Shown in pieces: positions 33,642-53,000 of a stretch of 64,000 nucleotides of DNA (position 1 is the first letter of the stretch; each line of letters opens with the position of its first letter). This DNA is from Thunnus maccoyii (lineage: Eukaryota; Chordata; Actinopteri; Scombriformes; Scombridae): NCBI RefSeq assembly GCF_910596095.1, contig NC_056540.1, positions 16,394,501 to 16,458,500 on the forward strand, in the 5' to 3' direction. Made by a program: the position numbers and the translations under genes. The notes below the pieces were generated by a model. It had not been told where the DNA came from. It saw only the letters and a list, made by a program, of their open reading frames with translations, and made no database searches.

Positions 33642-33991
33642 AGGCTCTGCTCTAACGTCCTGATACCGCTTACTACATGGTGAGAAATGTCAAACCACTA
33701 ATATTTATAATGCCATTATATCATACGTTTTTGTTTATAAATACCAAAATAACTGAATTCATAGTTATTATATGGAAGCATCAAACATTTTAGGGCGATT
33801 TTCTGCATCCAATCTTCATTCAGCGGAATGTAAATTTTTCGTTTGCTTGTTAATGGGATAAGGAAGGCGTGTCGTCACCTGTCACTCCACAACCTCTGCA
33901 CTTAGGGTCAAAGTAAATAAACGCTACACTTTGGCATTCTGCTATATAAATTGCTGCAGAAACGTTTATTTACTTGCAGTGAGCAATGAGC

Positions 33992-34065
33992 TCGCACGGT
34001 GTCAGTGTGTTAGGAAAATAAAGGTTTCAACATGTCGTCACTGCATTTTGGTTCCACCTCTTTAT
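33992..34065 (+). promoter_or_regulatory. Promoter of exon 12: CSE and CRE-like/CCACCTC block
   Basis: CSE TCGCACGGTGTCAGTGT at 33992-34008, 257 bp before the ATG at 34249; TGTCGTCACTGC then GGTTCCACCTC at 34033-34060. Confidence 0.82.
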
Positions 34066-34248
34066 AGGACTCTCAGTTCGATACTGGTACAATCGCATTC
34101 CGGCTTGTTTGTTGCCTTTGGAAACCTTGTCCTGAATTTTAACATTTTTGAAGGAGCGTGGACATTCGTATACCCGGGTGTAATGTAACAGTTTCGTTCA
34201 GTACGATTATTAATCCTGTGAGGAATTAATAGCAGTCTGGTTTAAATC

Positions 34249-36606
<2,358 letters not shown>

Positions 36607-37135
36607 GTAAGAGCAATCAATACTCACAATATTTCAACTGCCGCATTTTTATTTATACTAAATTATGTGGTAATTTTATGGCAATCTGAATAGATTAATA
36701 CAACTTGACGTCAAATTATATAAGATTAATTAATATATTAATACTCATGCACTTTTATATGGAGAAATAGTCTCTGCTCTTGCCCCTGAAAAAATTCAGC
36801 AGCTGTCAGTGAGTAAAATATTAACCACGTGTTGCTTGATCTCCCTCATATATAAATATGTTGTTGGTGTCCATAGTGGTGACATTTTAGAACTAGTCAC
36901 TATTATTTGTCATAACAAGAACAATTTCTGATGATTAAAAAGCAGCATCTCTATCTTGTCTAGCTCACATCTTGTTCATTTGTTTATTTCACACACGTTA
37001 CACTGTCTTCTTGCTGGATACTCGAGGATATACAGGGCATGACAATGCAGGTTTCTATAATGTTCGAGTATGAAGGAATTGTGTCACAATGGATGTATTG
37101 TAATCTAAACCGACGTGTCTGAGTTCAGGAGAAGT
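36607..37135 (+). other. Intergenic, exon 12 to exon 13
   Basis: AT-rich. A degenerate RE1-like match (GTGTCCATAGTGGTGAC, 14 of 21 with its left flank) lies at 36863-36883, and a better site follows at 37136. A 16-base T run near 37157-37172 lies just after that better site. Confidence 0.5.
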
Positions 37136-37156
37136 GTCGCTGTCCGTGGTACTGAA
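37136..37156 (+). promoter_or_regulatory. RE1/NRSE-like site, exon 13
   Basis: CGCTGTCCGTGGTACTGAA core; 19 of 21 consensus positions. It lies 495 bp before the ATG and 271 bp before the CSE, and ends next to a long T run. Confidence 0.76.
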
Positions 37157-37426
37157 CTTTTTTTTTTTTTTTTAAACCGTAGCCTTTTCTCTTGAAGTCC
37201 GACAGAAACGAAGATGTCGTAGCAGTGTAGATTCTTGGACATAATGCCTTTTTGGAGAGGGAACTGACTGTGACTTAAGTCCATTGCTTCATAAAAATGA
37301 CTTTAAACGCATATCTGTATTAATATTCTAACATATTGTCTCCTCTGCCTATAGTGTTTACGTGGTTGTCTAAACTTTTGATTTTACTATATTTTTAGTC
37401 TAATAGTGCTGCAATAATGTTCTGGA

Positions 37427-37490
37427 TCGCATGGTGTCGGTATAACGGCAAATATTGTCTAGCTTTTCGTCATCACCATTTGATCCAACC
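37427..37490 (+). promoter_or_regulatory. Promoter of exon 13: CSE
   Basis: TCGCATGGTGTCGGTAT at 37427-37443, 224 bp before the ATG at 37651. A diverged second block TTCGTCATCACC then GATCCAACC lies at 37466-37490. Confidence 0.78.
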
Positions 37491-37650
37491 CTGTATTTTG
37501 GCATTATGTGCAAAGGGCTTCAACACGAAACTAGCTCTGTAACATTCCCTGCGCTGTCTTGGTGATGGAGCGAAGTTTGCAAAGGAATACGGCTGTATAT
37601 TATTTCTTGACAATAAAATTATAGATCACGGATTTTTTTTTCTCTACATA

Positions 37651-40008
<2,358 letters not shown>

Positions 40009-40245
40009 GTAAGAAAATTGCTATAACCGATTTGGAAGTAATTATTTATTCATTATATTGGTTGTAATAATCCTATCAAGATCAAGTCTAATTCTGGTAT
40101 ATTGTCTTCCCATTCCATGAATTCTGAAACAGTATGACGTTCTTTTTTCATTTTATACTTCAGCAGATATTAGAAAGGTGCGAACTGCGAACATCATATA
40201 AAAATAAGATGTTATTTAAAGTGTGTCTGCATTGTAAAAGTATGC

Positions 40246-40306
40246 TCGCATGGTGTCACTGCTTGTGAAAATGAACGACTCTCGGTTTAACATTCCTACG
40301 TCAGTA
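40246..40306 (+). promoter_or_regulatory. Promoter of exon 14: CSE
   Basis: TCGCATGGTGTCACTGC at 40246-40262, 234 bp before the ATG at 40480; CCTACGTCAG (CRE-like) at 40295-40304. No RE1 is visible in 40009-40479. In mammals the last alpha-cluster exon, alpha-c2, lacks a CSE; this last exon has one, so it is an ordinary alternate exon. Confidence 0.8.
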
Positions 40307-40479
40307 GTTTGATGCTATTTCGCGACAGAGTACACTTGTGCTTCAGGGCGATGGCTTCACATTTGTGACTCCTTCAGCAACATATTTTGTTTTTGTTCGA
40401 AATGTGTGTTCTTGTGTAGACTCACACTCACATTTTAATTTTTGACCGGTATATCCGTTTGGGTTTTTTTTAATCCAAC

Positions 40480-42831
<2,352 letters not shown>

Positions 42832-43534
42832 GTAAGAAAAATCACTTTTTTCAAGGTAGCTTTGGTATGAGTGCTAGTAATAGATGAGATGCAGATCCTA
42901 ATGATTCAAGTCTGCTGAAAGTACTGGATCAGACCACTCATTCGGGAAAGCTGGACAAAAAAGGAGTACAGGCATATAAAAATCATCACAGAGGGAAACG
43001 GGGAGATTTTTTTTGTTGTAATGAGACTGCTGAGTTAAGTTGTTGGTTTACAAGTGGTTGTATGGTTGGTTCTTACACAGCCCAGAGTGTTAATTACTCA
43101 ACAAATTACAAATTGGACTTCAGTTTTATGCTGTGGTTGCTCTTTAATGCTGCAGTGTCCAGCAGTACTTACTGAAAATGAAATGAATTCCAGGAATCAA
43201 CACACCCTTATGAAATATATTGATTTTGTGTTGGCTAAGATAAGATGTTGTGGATAGTTGTGAAACATTGTTGTAAGGATATAGAGAGGTAAACATAAAT
43301 ATCTATCCTTTCTTGTTGTACTGAAGACACAGTTTCTTTCTAAAAAAAAGACAACATATCCAAAGCTAACTCTTTTTTTTATCTTCAAGACAATTAATGC
43401 CTGTAAGATGTCATATTTTGTCTCCTTGGTGTTTCATCACACTTTACTTATATCAGACCTTTGAGAACTTCATGTTCAGTGCACTAACCAACTTTAACTC
43501 TTAATAATTTAAGCTATAAGGTGTCTATTTCATT
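42832..43534 (+). other. Start of the alpha-gamma gap
   Basis: Intron of exon 14 if the constant exons lie downstream. The frame stops at 42868-42870 without splicing. Short open frames only; nothing recognised. Confidence 0.6.
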
Positions 43535-43676
43535 GTGAAAGAACTCAGCAACACTACGCTGACCAACTGGAACACTCTTCCAATCCTCTGATGACGAACC
43601 TGCACTGAAAAGTGTTTGTGAAATAAAGACGTTTCTTCCAGTTAGTCTGCTTTGTGTTGTTGAGTTGATCTTTCAC
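43535..43676. repeat. 142-bp foldback (inverted-repeat) element
   Basis: Left arm GTGAAAGAACTCAGCAACAC (43535-43554), continuing with CTGACCAACTGGAA. The right arm, read on the other strand, is GTGAAAGATCAACTCAAC then AACACAAAGCAGACTAACTGGAA (43630-43676). The arms are about 40 bp, with a few mismatches and a small gap. The centre contains AATAAAGACG. It looks like a MITE or a solo foldback element; no clear target duplication, though ATT flanks both ends. I do not recognise the family. Confidence 0.6.
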
Positions 43677-44207
43677 ATTTGTTCCTTTGTTACCTGAGCA
43701 CCAAGTTAGCTGGTGAAGTAGTGACAGCACACTCCTCTTACATGTGCCTATTTCAGGCCATGTGCTGTTGTGTCATAGTAGGTCATACACTGTCTCTGAA
43801 ACATAATAAAGGCATCACTTTAGCAGACCATGGTTTACTCTTGTGAAATAAGGAAAGGTTTATGTTCAGCATAAAATTAAAGGTTAGTTTATTTCTGTTC
43901 TGTTTCTGATCAAAAGTCTGATTTGCAAGAATTATTTGCAGGAGATTGTGTTTACAATTGGTGTCCACCCTGCACCATTTGAGCTACTACCTACAGTCCT
44001 CCAAACATGTAAATAGTCTTTTGAAGAAGACATGTTAGCATTTATCATATCATCTATTAGAATACGAAAAATGTGCTGGTGCATGTTTTAAAGGCTTGTG
44101 CACATTTGTATGCATTTTTATACTATGTGCCCATCTATGTGGGTTGTTACGTGTGTGTGAAGAGTCTGACTGACTGAGTTATTTGAGGTCTGTGTTTGCT
44201 GATTTAG
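43677..44207 (+). other. Non-coding, alpha-gamma gap
   Basis: No gene recognised. The last bases (TGTGTTTGCTGATTTAG) could serve as a splice acceptor for the candidate exon that follows. Confidence 0.5.
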
Positions 44208-44306
44208 GTGATTCAGTGGGCCATGAATGGCTGGAGCTATGACAGAGAGTGGGGAAGAGAGAGCCTGCGGCTGGTGTGCAGTGACTCACAATGTACAACC
44301 AGTCAG
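44208..44306 (+). CDS. Weak candidate for a small constant exon
   Basis: A 99-bp open stretch, 33 codons, phase 0 at both ends, between an AG acceptor (ATTTAG) and a CAG|GTGGGG donor. It would join in-frame to the GAG that ends each variable exon. It reads VIQWAMNGWSYDREWG and on to CTTSQ. Base composition is more GC-rich than around it. The only resemblance to the vertebrate alpha constant exon 1 (with DWRYS) is a W-x-Y pattern near the start. It could equally be a chance open frame; without a donor it stops at 44355. Confidence 0.2.
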
Positions 44307-46971
44307 GTGGGGTTAGGACACTGCCTCAGCTGGGATCTTCATTCATTACAGGACTGAAAAGCAGAATGCAATATTCTTTTTATTTTTTGCATTTGATTAG
44401 TCTAATGTGCTTTGGATTTGTTAAATATAATACAGTGATATAAAACACATACAGTATACAATAATACTCTATGCACATGTCTGAGCTCCTGTTTTCCCCC
44501 ATTTTGACTGACTGAAAAATAGGTCATATTTTATCACATGTGTGAAGGTCTGCATGCTAGGCTTCTGGGCTGATTCGCTGTTGAACACTTTGTGTTGCCC
44601 ATAGCAACACACAGGGAGATCCACCTCTCTGAGTCTACTGGTTTCCACAGACTAGCACGCGCTCAACACTCTTAGCAACAGCAGAGGAAGCGGATGAGGG
44701 AGGGATAGAGAGAGCATTGTAGAAGAGGGGGGAGGGGAAGTGGCTATTGTATGCCTCATCTATAGAAATCTCACAATATTTAATGAAAATGGGTTTATTT
44801 AGAAAGAAACACATGGATTATGTCAAAATCTCCACTGTAAATCAGGCAGCAGATGGTGCAGATATAGAAGTAATAATGAAGGCAGGAATAGTTGAGCTGA
44901 TAATTAGATATTATATAGCATAGAGATAATCTATTCTTTCGAATAACTGGGTCGCCCTTCGATTTCCTACCTCGAAAATGACAGGCAGAAAAACATATAT
45001 GGTAAACTGTGTCTAATTTTGCCATCACTAAAAGCTGATGGGATTGCATATTTTGACCCACTGAGCTGCATGTGTGTTAAAGCAGAAAGCCACAGTGGAG
45101 TATTAATAGAGGAAAGGAGAGGATCAATTCAGTCAGTGTTGTGACAGATTCAGAGTAAAGCATCACTTCTGCTTCATGAAGAAGAGGCTGAACTATGCAG
45201 TTCCCTCTGTCCAGTTGTATTCAGTGCTCTACTATACAGCAATAACTTCCTCTCTGCGTATATGTGTGCATGTATGCATATTTTATGTGCATGTGTTTGT
45301 GTGTGAGGCATTATGTGTTTCGCAATACAGCAGCAGTACTAAGCTGCGCCTGGACAGCAGATGCCCCTACAAGATTCATGGATGTGATTAAAAATGAGTG
45401 CATCTCATTAAAACTAATAAGTATGCAGTGGCATCAGTGGATCACATCTTTCCGGTTATACTTTGAGCTAGTCATGTATGAGAAAGAATTGTATCTTGCT
45501 GCACTTTTATTTATTTGCCATGGCATTTGTGCTTGCATAGTTGGGAGAGAAAAAACAGATGAGAGGGGGGAAGTGAATGAGTTGCAACTAGGGTCATGAG
45601 CTGCATTCACAATGAAAGCACATGGGATGAGCTTTAGTCCATTGATGAATCAACAACATTATGTGTGAGGATCATGCTGAATGGTTTTGCCTTGATGAAA
45701 GCATAAACAACACAATCAACATTTGTCTCTGCAATAATTAACATTGTTGTTAAACAGGAAAACTGAATGCTCCATGTCCAGTATACTATATTCCTCTCTT
45801 GGCAGGGGTGTGGCTGTTTGCTCCAGTGGCTTTGTCAGTCTGCTTGGCTGGCTCAGCAGATCTGTGCAATGGTGTTTGCATGCTTAGTATCTGCACTAGA
45901 AATCATTTAAAGTGCAATGACCCTTGTGTTTCATATGTCTGTGTATGTTGTCTTTGTTAAGTGGGTGAGAGCATTTTCCTCATTAAACTGCACTCAGTGT
46001 CATATGGAGAGAGGTTAAAAGGACAAGCTAAATGTCAAGGGGAGAGATAGAGATGCAGATGTTTCAGCAGGACTGTATATACTGTAATCCCAGCAGCTTT
46101 CGAGAAATGGCTTTATTCTATGTGGTTGCTCTTCTGCATTCACACATACTGACAACTTTCAGTAACTCAAACTCTTCTCGCCTTTGCTTTCTTATTTTTT
46201 CTGAAAACATCTCTTACTCCTTTACGTTTCAAAATTGGTTTTGCTGTATTATCTCTCTTTAATTTCACTGTCCATTTCTGGCTCCCCTTACAAACTCTTT
46301 CTTTGGCTTTTTTTTTGCTGTTTTTGTTAAATACTGCAATATGAATGTTACTCTGTAAAATGCCATTCCTTGCAGTACTTCCTGTTCTATTCTGCTTCTG
46401 CTCTGTTTCATGCAATCACCTGATTTTCCTTCCTCCACTTTTGCAGCTTCTCTTGCTGTCTCCTCACTTTCTCTCCTTCCTTACCCTCCATATTGATATC
46501 ACTCACAGTTTTCCCTTCCCCATCTATCCCCTCCCCCACTCCACTCATGGCCTCCTTTTCCCGCTTTCATGCATGTGTCCTTCGTTTCCTCTTTCATATG
46601 CCACCCAAGCCTGTCTCCCTATCGTTTTCTGCCTTTCTTTCTGCAGTGTATCTCCTCTCCGGGTTCTGCCACATGCTCTTTAGCTCTCTGTTGCTTTGCC
46701 CCATGCCTGTGGGGTTGTGCCTGTGGATGCTGCACGTGCTGTTGTGTGTCAGTGGGGCACATTCTCTCTTATTGCTCCAGCTTTGTGGGAGGATGGCGCC
46801 ACTCACATTGAGGTCAGCAGCAGTGACGCTAATCTTATTTACACACATAGTAGGGTGCAACGACAACAGCTACGATCTTAATGTTCACATAGACACACAC
46901 ACACGCAACAGCACTTCGCACATAATCCACCTTACTGAGCAGCACTATCACAGAAAAAAATAGGTTGAGCA
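44307..46971 (+). other. Non-coding, alpha-gamma gap
   Basis: About 2.7 kb with only short frames. A pyrimidine-rich tract spans about 46400-46660; the overlapping open frames through 46493-46963 arise from this composition. A short AC run lies at 46892-46904. An RFX-like site is listed separately. Confidence 0.55.
44594..44608. promoter_or_regulatory. Possible RFX X-box
   Basis: GTTGCC-CAT-AGCAAC fits the RFX consensus GTNRCC(N0-3)RGYAAC exactly. It stands alone in the gap near a GC-richer patch (44640-44720), so it could mark an enhancer, but one such match in 19 kb may be chance. Confidence 0.3.
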
Positions 46972-47053
46972 TACAGTACCAGTCAAATGTTTGGACACAT
47001 TTTCTCATTCAAGTGAATGGGAAGATGAGTCAAAACTTTTAACTGGCACTGTA
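46972..47053. mobile_element. Short Tc1/mariner-type MITE
   Basis: 82 bp bounded by TA. Left end TACAGTACCAGTCAAATGTT; right end, read on the other strand, TACAGTGCCAGTTAAAAGTT; 21 of the first 25 bases agree. The end sequence CAGTACCAGTCAAA...TTTGGACAC is widespread in fish Tc1-like elements. It has no coding capacity. Confidence 0.7.
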
Positions 47054-49137
47054 GGTTGAAACACACAGAAAACAAGAAAACAGAGCATAAGAAGAGACAT
47101 TTCTATCAATCAAAGCCCTGTACCAAAAATCAGATGTCCTCCAGTATTTCTTTCATGATTTCAGAGTTTTTTTCTGAGAAACCTCTATTATGCCACTAGC
47201 TTGATAAGATTGTGTCAAACCACTTCGGTCTCTACACATTTCACTTTCCAATCCAGACGGACAAGACAGACCAAACTCTTCCTTTCAGCCACCGACAACA
47301 GCTCCAAAACATGCAAAATGAACCAAACAATAACAGCGACTAACCAGTGTTACAGAGTGTGCTCACTGTGTGTGTAGTTACACATGTAACACAGGTGTTT
47401 AATACTGGGAGTGAATATAGCTATTGTATCTCATTCTTTCTTGCTCAGTGTACACTACATTATAGTTTGGTTGTTCAGGCCATGATGTAAGTTTCACCTA
47501 TTTAAATTTTATCTGTGTCCCTCTCTCTGCTGTTGTGCTTTGCAAACTTTAAGTCTCTATATACTCAGTTTCCCTGCCTGCTCTTTCTTTGTGTGAAACA
47601 TTTTTATATTAATGTCTCTCCCCTGTAAGCCTTGGCTACCTTTGTCCCATCAGGTCATTAACTTAAAGTCACGTACCGAAACCGGACTCAATGATAAGTG
47701 TTCCACCTGGCTGAAACTTTGACATTTCACGCCCTCAGCACTATGTCTATCAAGAGCGCAGGTGAACATAGAACAAGTCAAGCTTGCCACTGACAATACT
47801 AATTGGTTTAAGAAATAATCCTGGTAGTTTTGTTTAGCAAAACTTTTCTCCTGCACTGGCACAGCACACAAATAGTGCTGAGATAAGCTTGACAGTGCAA
47901 CAACACTCACAGCATACAATGGCAACTACATCTGTGTTTCTAGAGCAATGTTTTTATTTCCCATTGTGTGCTTTGCTTGTATTTGTCATCTATCTGTCTA
48001 ACATGTAACCATACTGAGTTAATTCAGAATGCTACATAACATTTTTTTTTCTGTGTCACTGAGCACTGATCTTTTTTTTATTCTTTATCAGCAGTCACTT
48101 ACAGTTGACAAGGTTGACCGGAGATTGTTTTTCACTAATTAAATGGATGTGGCTCTGTGGATGGAGGGAGGGGACTGTTGCATTAACTCTCACTGTTGAA
48201 TATTACATTGGCATTGTGTTGATCAGCAGTTACATAAATACTTGCTGTTTTAGGTTCTTTTGTATTTTGCCACATAAACTGTATGCTGTACAGATGCTGC
48301 TGGACAGTTTGTTATGTGGGTTGAGAGTAAATTAACTCCCCCTGTGTGTCTGTGTGCTAGTGAGTATGTTTGTTTGCATCAGTAGTTCTTCTTTGCAGAC
48401 CATTCAGATGATTTGGTGCTGGTGAATCAGGAGGTTGTTACTGTGAATGTCAGCAAGTACAGGCACTGCTGCAGTGCAGCTTATAGTGTTTGGTCAATAA
48501 GCTGTTTGTATACAGCTGTGTAGTGTTGTACTTTCGACATGGAGTGGCAGAGAAGGGTTGGACAACAATGAAAAATGCCTCTTCTGTATATCAAGTTTGA
48601 CTAACTGTAAACAGCTGTTTCCCTGTGTGATCATATTTACATTTTGTGAGTTTAACTTTGAGTCCATGTTTAAAATCTTGGACTTGTGTGTGAATTGATA
48701 TAAGTATTTTTCTATAATGTGTGAAACTGACAGATTTCAACAGAATGCCCCACTCTTGAGTATCTTGATCAGACTTCATAATGCTCGAACAGTACAGAGA
48801 AACATCTTTTTTGTGATGGTGATTATTTGACAATGACATTAAATTAACTATTAACAACACAACTTGCTGATATACTACATTTTTTTTACTGTTGCCTCTG
48901 GGTTAACAAGTGAAAGTCAGAGTCATCGGACCAAAATCTTATTGTAGGCTGCATTCACAATTGTGGGCCAAGACTCCCTGGCAGAGCTCCTTTTGCCCTT
49001 GTCATTTTTCCTGGAACATGACGAGACTGGTTCAGAGCCAAGTGTGGCTTGATGTGAATTGGCCCAGGCTAGTCACTGCTCTTCAGTATGGAGAGCTGTT
49101 TCATTCAAAACCCTACCCAAACCATGCACCACCTATC
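47054..49137 (+). other. Non-coding, alpha-gamma gap
   Basis: No gene, RNA or clear repeat recognised. Only short random frames. Confidence 0.55.
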
Positions 49138-50031
49138 CAGTCGATGAAGTAACTAAGTATATTTACTCAAGTATTGTACTTAAGTACAATTTTGAGGTAC
49201 TTGTACTTTACACAATTATTTCCATTTCTACTTTATACTTCCACTCCACCACGTTTCAGAGGGAAATACTGTACTTTCCACTCCACTGCATTTATTTAAC
49301 AGCATTGGTTACTTTTTAGATGAAGATTTGACACAATGGATAATATAACAGGCTTTTAAATTACAACACATTGTTAAAGATGAAACCAGTGGTTTGCAAC
49401 CTTTTTGGTTTTTGACCTCTTACAAAAAGGAGTGTGTAGTCGGGGTCACATTTCAGATGTCTATGAGTTGTTAACAGCTCCAACAAATAGTGATTTTTCC
49501 CTCTAAACTTCTCACACGGTTTCATTTCAATAAAATGTTCAAATGATCCAATATTTCACCAAAAATCAAAGATTAGAGAAAAAGTCCAAAAACAGATTTG
49601 TGTATCAGAACTTTGTTCTTTCTTCTTTCATCTCCCATTAATCATCTCACGACCCCTCAGATTCATCTGGTGGCCCCTTGGAGGGGCCCGACCCCTAGGT
49701 TGGGAACCACTGGACTAAACTAGCTAACTGTATATAAAGTAGTTCAAACTAGCTCCACTTCCAGCAGCTACAACAGTAACATGCTGTTTACACACTGATG
49801 CTTCAGTATTAATAATCTAATGACATCATATATAATAATATATCAGTCAGATATACTGATATAACCACTACTTTTACTGCAATACTTTAACTACATCAAG
49901 CTCATAATACTTATTTACTTTACTTAAGTGGGATTTTTCATGCAGGACTTTTACTTGTAATGGAGTATTTTTACATTGCTGTATTGGTACTTTTACTTTA
50001 GTAAAGGATCTGAGTACTTCTTCCACCATTG
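49138..50031. mobile_element. hAT-type non-autonomous element (outer), interrupted by a second one
   Basis: Left end CAGTCGATGAAGTAACTAAG, right end TACTTCTTCCACCATTG; inside are many ACTTAAGTAC and TTTTACTT motifs typical of a very common acanthomorph MITE ending GGTGGAAGAAGTA. A 13-bp direct repeat (TGCTCTTCAGTAT) lies at 49077-49089 and 50030-50042, so the true left edge may be nearer 49087, with a short unrelated stretch between. It contains the inner element at 49387-49712. No coding sequence. Confidence 0.7.
49387..49712. mobile_element. hAT-type MITE nested in the outer element
   Basis: 326 bp starting CAGTGGTTTGCAACC and ending GGTTGGGAACCACTG, which are imperfect terminal inverted repeats. 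8-bp flanks GATGAAAC (49379-49386) and GACTAAAC (49713-49720) agree at 6 of 8, as for a slightly decayed hAT target duplication. It must be younger than the element it sits in. Confidence 0.8.
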
Positions 50032-53000
50032 CTCTTCAGTATATGGGTCAAACTTGGTTCTTCCATCTTGATAACAAAACTTGGCATTTCTATTTGTGAG
50101 CTAGTCCAGCAAGCCTTTAGTAACCTTTAGTATCTTGGCAGCATTTTAATAAGGAGTAGTAGTATTTTTTAAATATTTTTTCTTTGTAAATATGTGCATA
50201 TCTCTTTCTTTCTCAGACCTACTGTATCTCTTGAACGCCTGATATTGTGTGAGTAGGTCTGACCCTTTCTCCTCTCTACCACTCGGTTATATAAGCCCTC
50301 AGTTTCATTATGTCTCTGTCCATTGACTCATGGCTGTGTGGATGAGTGCTATAGGTTGGACATTGCCACTCTCATTTCAGACTCACTCCACCGCAGTTGA
50401 ATCAAGGCACAGAGGCCTTTCTCCAGGGTGTGAGCCTGCTCTATTTTCATGAGCATTAACAACATTGCACTAATAAAAAACATTCGCCACACTATATTCA
50501 TGTGACATTTTAAATACTTGCTGGATAAAATATGCTTCGCTCAGGGTGCTACATTTTGCTGATGTGTTGACTTACTTTATTTCAGAATCAACTTATCTTT
50601 TAACAGTGCAATTAACTGAACAATAAGAAGACTCATGTAATACTGTTGAATAATAATGTGCCTCTATATCTGTATGATGTAATAACATGTGCTTTATTTC
50701 TCTGTAAAGTGCAGTTAGCCCTGTGCTATGTTTAATTTTTTTTTCTGAATCAACAGAGATCAGAGCAGATGTAGGTCTGCGCTGCTCTTGTCTGGCATCA
50801 GTGCTTATACAGCCACAACATCTGCTGCTGTACTTAGATCATCACTGCCTGCCTGGAGGATTGAACTGACTGAGGGGTCAGCACAAGACTTTATGCAAGA
50901 CAGTCAGCCATAAAGTGGAAAACTGGTGAAGACACAGTTGGTTGAAAGTTAGAGTTCACCATGTTGCATGTCCTGATTTCTAGATTTAGGGGATGAGGTT
51001 GTGATTTCTGATTGAAATGATGTATGAATGGGTGAGGGAAATCCAGAGTCAGCTGTTTGGACAGTGGATGCAGCCTTGGTAAGAGGATTGCCTTCTTACA
51101 GCCGTATCCTTGCACTGCTCACTGTGGGGTAGATGGAATATACAGTCACAGTTGCCATATAGTTGTCTGATGAATGCCGTATGTTGGATTTATTTTTGGC
51201 CTATGCATGGATGGGATCAGATGTTGGCTGTTAGAGAGATCTAGTCTCTAGCTGCAGGGTTCCTCTTTCCCCCTGTGGCTATTTGTCCCTTACAAGTGCT
51301 CCTACTAAGCATCTTGGGTAATTGCTTAGCCTTGTTTTTAGCAAGTCTATTATTTCTCTGAATGTTTCCTGTTTGGATATTCACATCAATAAAGCTCTAT
51401 AGTGAGAGTTTCAATGTGTTAATCACTTATTTAATGCAGCCACAAAACAGTATTGTAGATCTGTCTTTTTCTTTTAATGCTTTTTTTACATGAATAGCCA
51501 GGAATGCAAGAATGAGTATACTGAAAGACAGCTACAGTTTATTTTCTGTGATGTGTGTATATTTGCAGACTGACTGGACTATTTCTCACCACATCTGTTC
51601 AGTTGTGATATGACTAAAACAAACTGATCAGAAAACTGGTACAGAGACTACTAAAAGGGGCAAGTTTTTCACTTGACATCAGTGTTACTACAAAACAGTT
51701 TTTTTCTATTAAAAAGGAAAATGTGGTCAGCAAGCACTCAGCTTAATGGCCTGTGTATTTAGAGAAGTATAATTAATTGATATCTAGTCTCCCCGGGATG
51801 CAAAGGGAGGGAGTCACTGTACTGATATCAGGTGTGTGTGAGATCATATCACATTGATATGGTTATGTAGATACTAAGAGAAAGCCTGTTTTTTTTAATA
51901 AAATGATGAAAGCTACAGCTGAATATCTGTTTTCTTCTTATTAAAATGAACCGAATGCTGCTTGACTTCTTCTGGTCATCTTTGTGAGTGTGAACCAGTA
52001 AGCTGTGTTGTACAGCGGATGAGTCATCTCATCCCACATGTAGCTTTTCATTTTGTGAAGTTGGTCTGCTGTGTTTATTTTTAGGTGAACCATCTGTCAT
52101 AAAGAAAAAAAAGAAAAGAAACCAGGAACTTGTGCATTCAGGGTTAGTGCTAGTATTGTTATATCATGATATTAGGGAGATTTGGTTATATGATGCCCTG
52201 TAGCCACGCACACACTTGAGCTGTGTATGATTGTTTGTGTGTTTACATGTGTATCGATCGCTAAATGTTTGTCCATGTTTACCGCCATCTTATTAAGTGG
52301 GTGCAGTGTATGAATAAAACAATGAGACATGGGTGTGGAAGACGAGTGTTAATGCTGTAAGCCTGACTCATATCCCACCCTCTCCTCCCACCAACTGGCT
52401 CTCTCTCTCTCCCCCTTCCCCTGCCTTTGTTCTCGTTATCACTACCTCGTTTTTCTCCAGCCCCATGTGCTTTCCTGCTCGTCTTCACCTTTTACTGGAT
52501 TCTTTTCCTCTGCAAGCTTGTTTCTTCAACCCTTCCATATCTCTTCAGTCTCATCCTCACACAAAGAATCTCCTCTGATTTTCTACATCCCTCTCCTCCT
52601 CCTCCCACGCATCTCCTTTGGCTGGTTCTCTCTTATGCCCCCTCCTGTCTCTTTGTGTGAGTACAAGCTGATAGAAAATGGCTGACACCTTTTTGGAGGC
52701 TGGGTTACTCTTTTTCTCTTTCCCTCTCTTCTCTATTTCTAAATTTTAAGCACTCATGATTTGGCTACAACTAATGGACAAAGACTAACTGACCAACCCT
52801 TTTGTCCACTTGTCTTTATTCCATAATACTCCCTCCTGTCTTTCTGACCACAGTACTTCTACAATACTTCCTCTTTCTGTAGAAACTGGAGCTGTGAGTA
52901 GAGCTGAATATGCTAGAGCACCTTTTTATTTCTCTCTGCCTTATGACTGCGGCAGAAGTAGGGAGATAGGAACCACTATAAACCTTAGTGTGGCTCCTCA

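Noticed and set aside
46345-46963. Overlapping frames of 60-156 codons in a pyrimidine-rich tract
   Set aside because: Composition bias gives long stop-free stretches in several frames; no domain or conservation signal is visible.
52371-52640. Pyrimidine-rich tract as a regulatory element
   Set aside because: Simple low-complexity sequence with no conserved motif visible.
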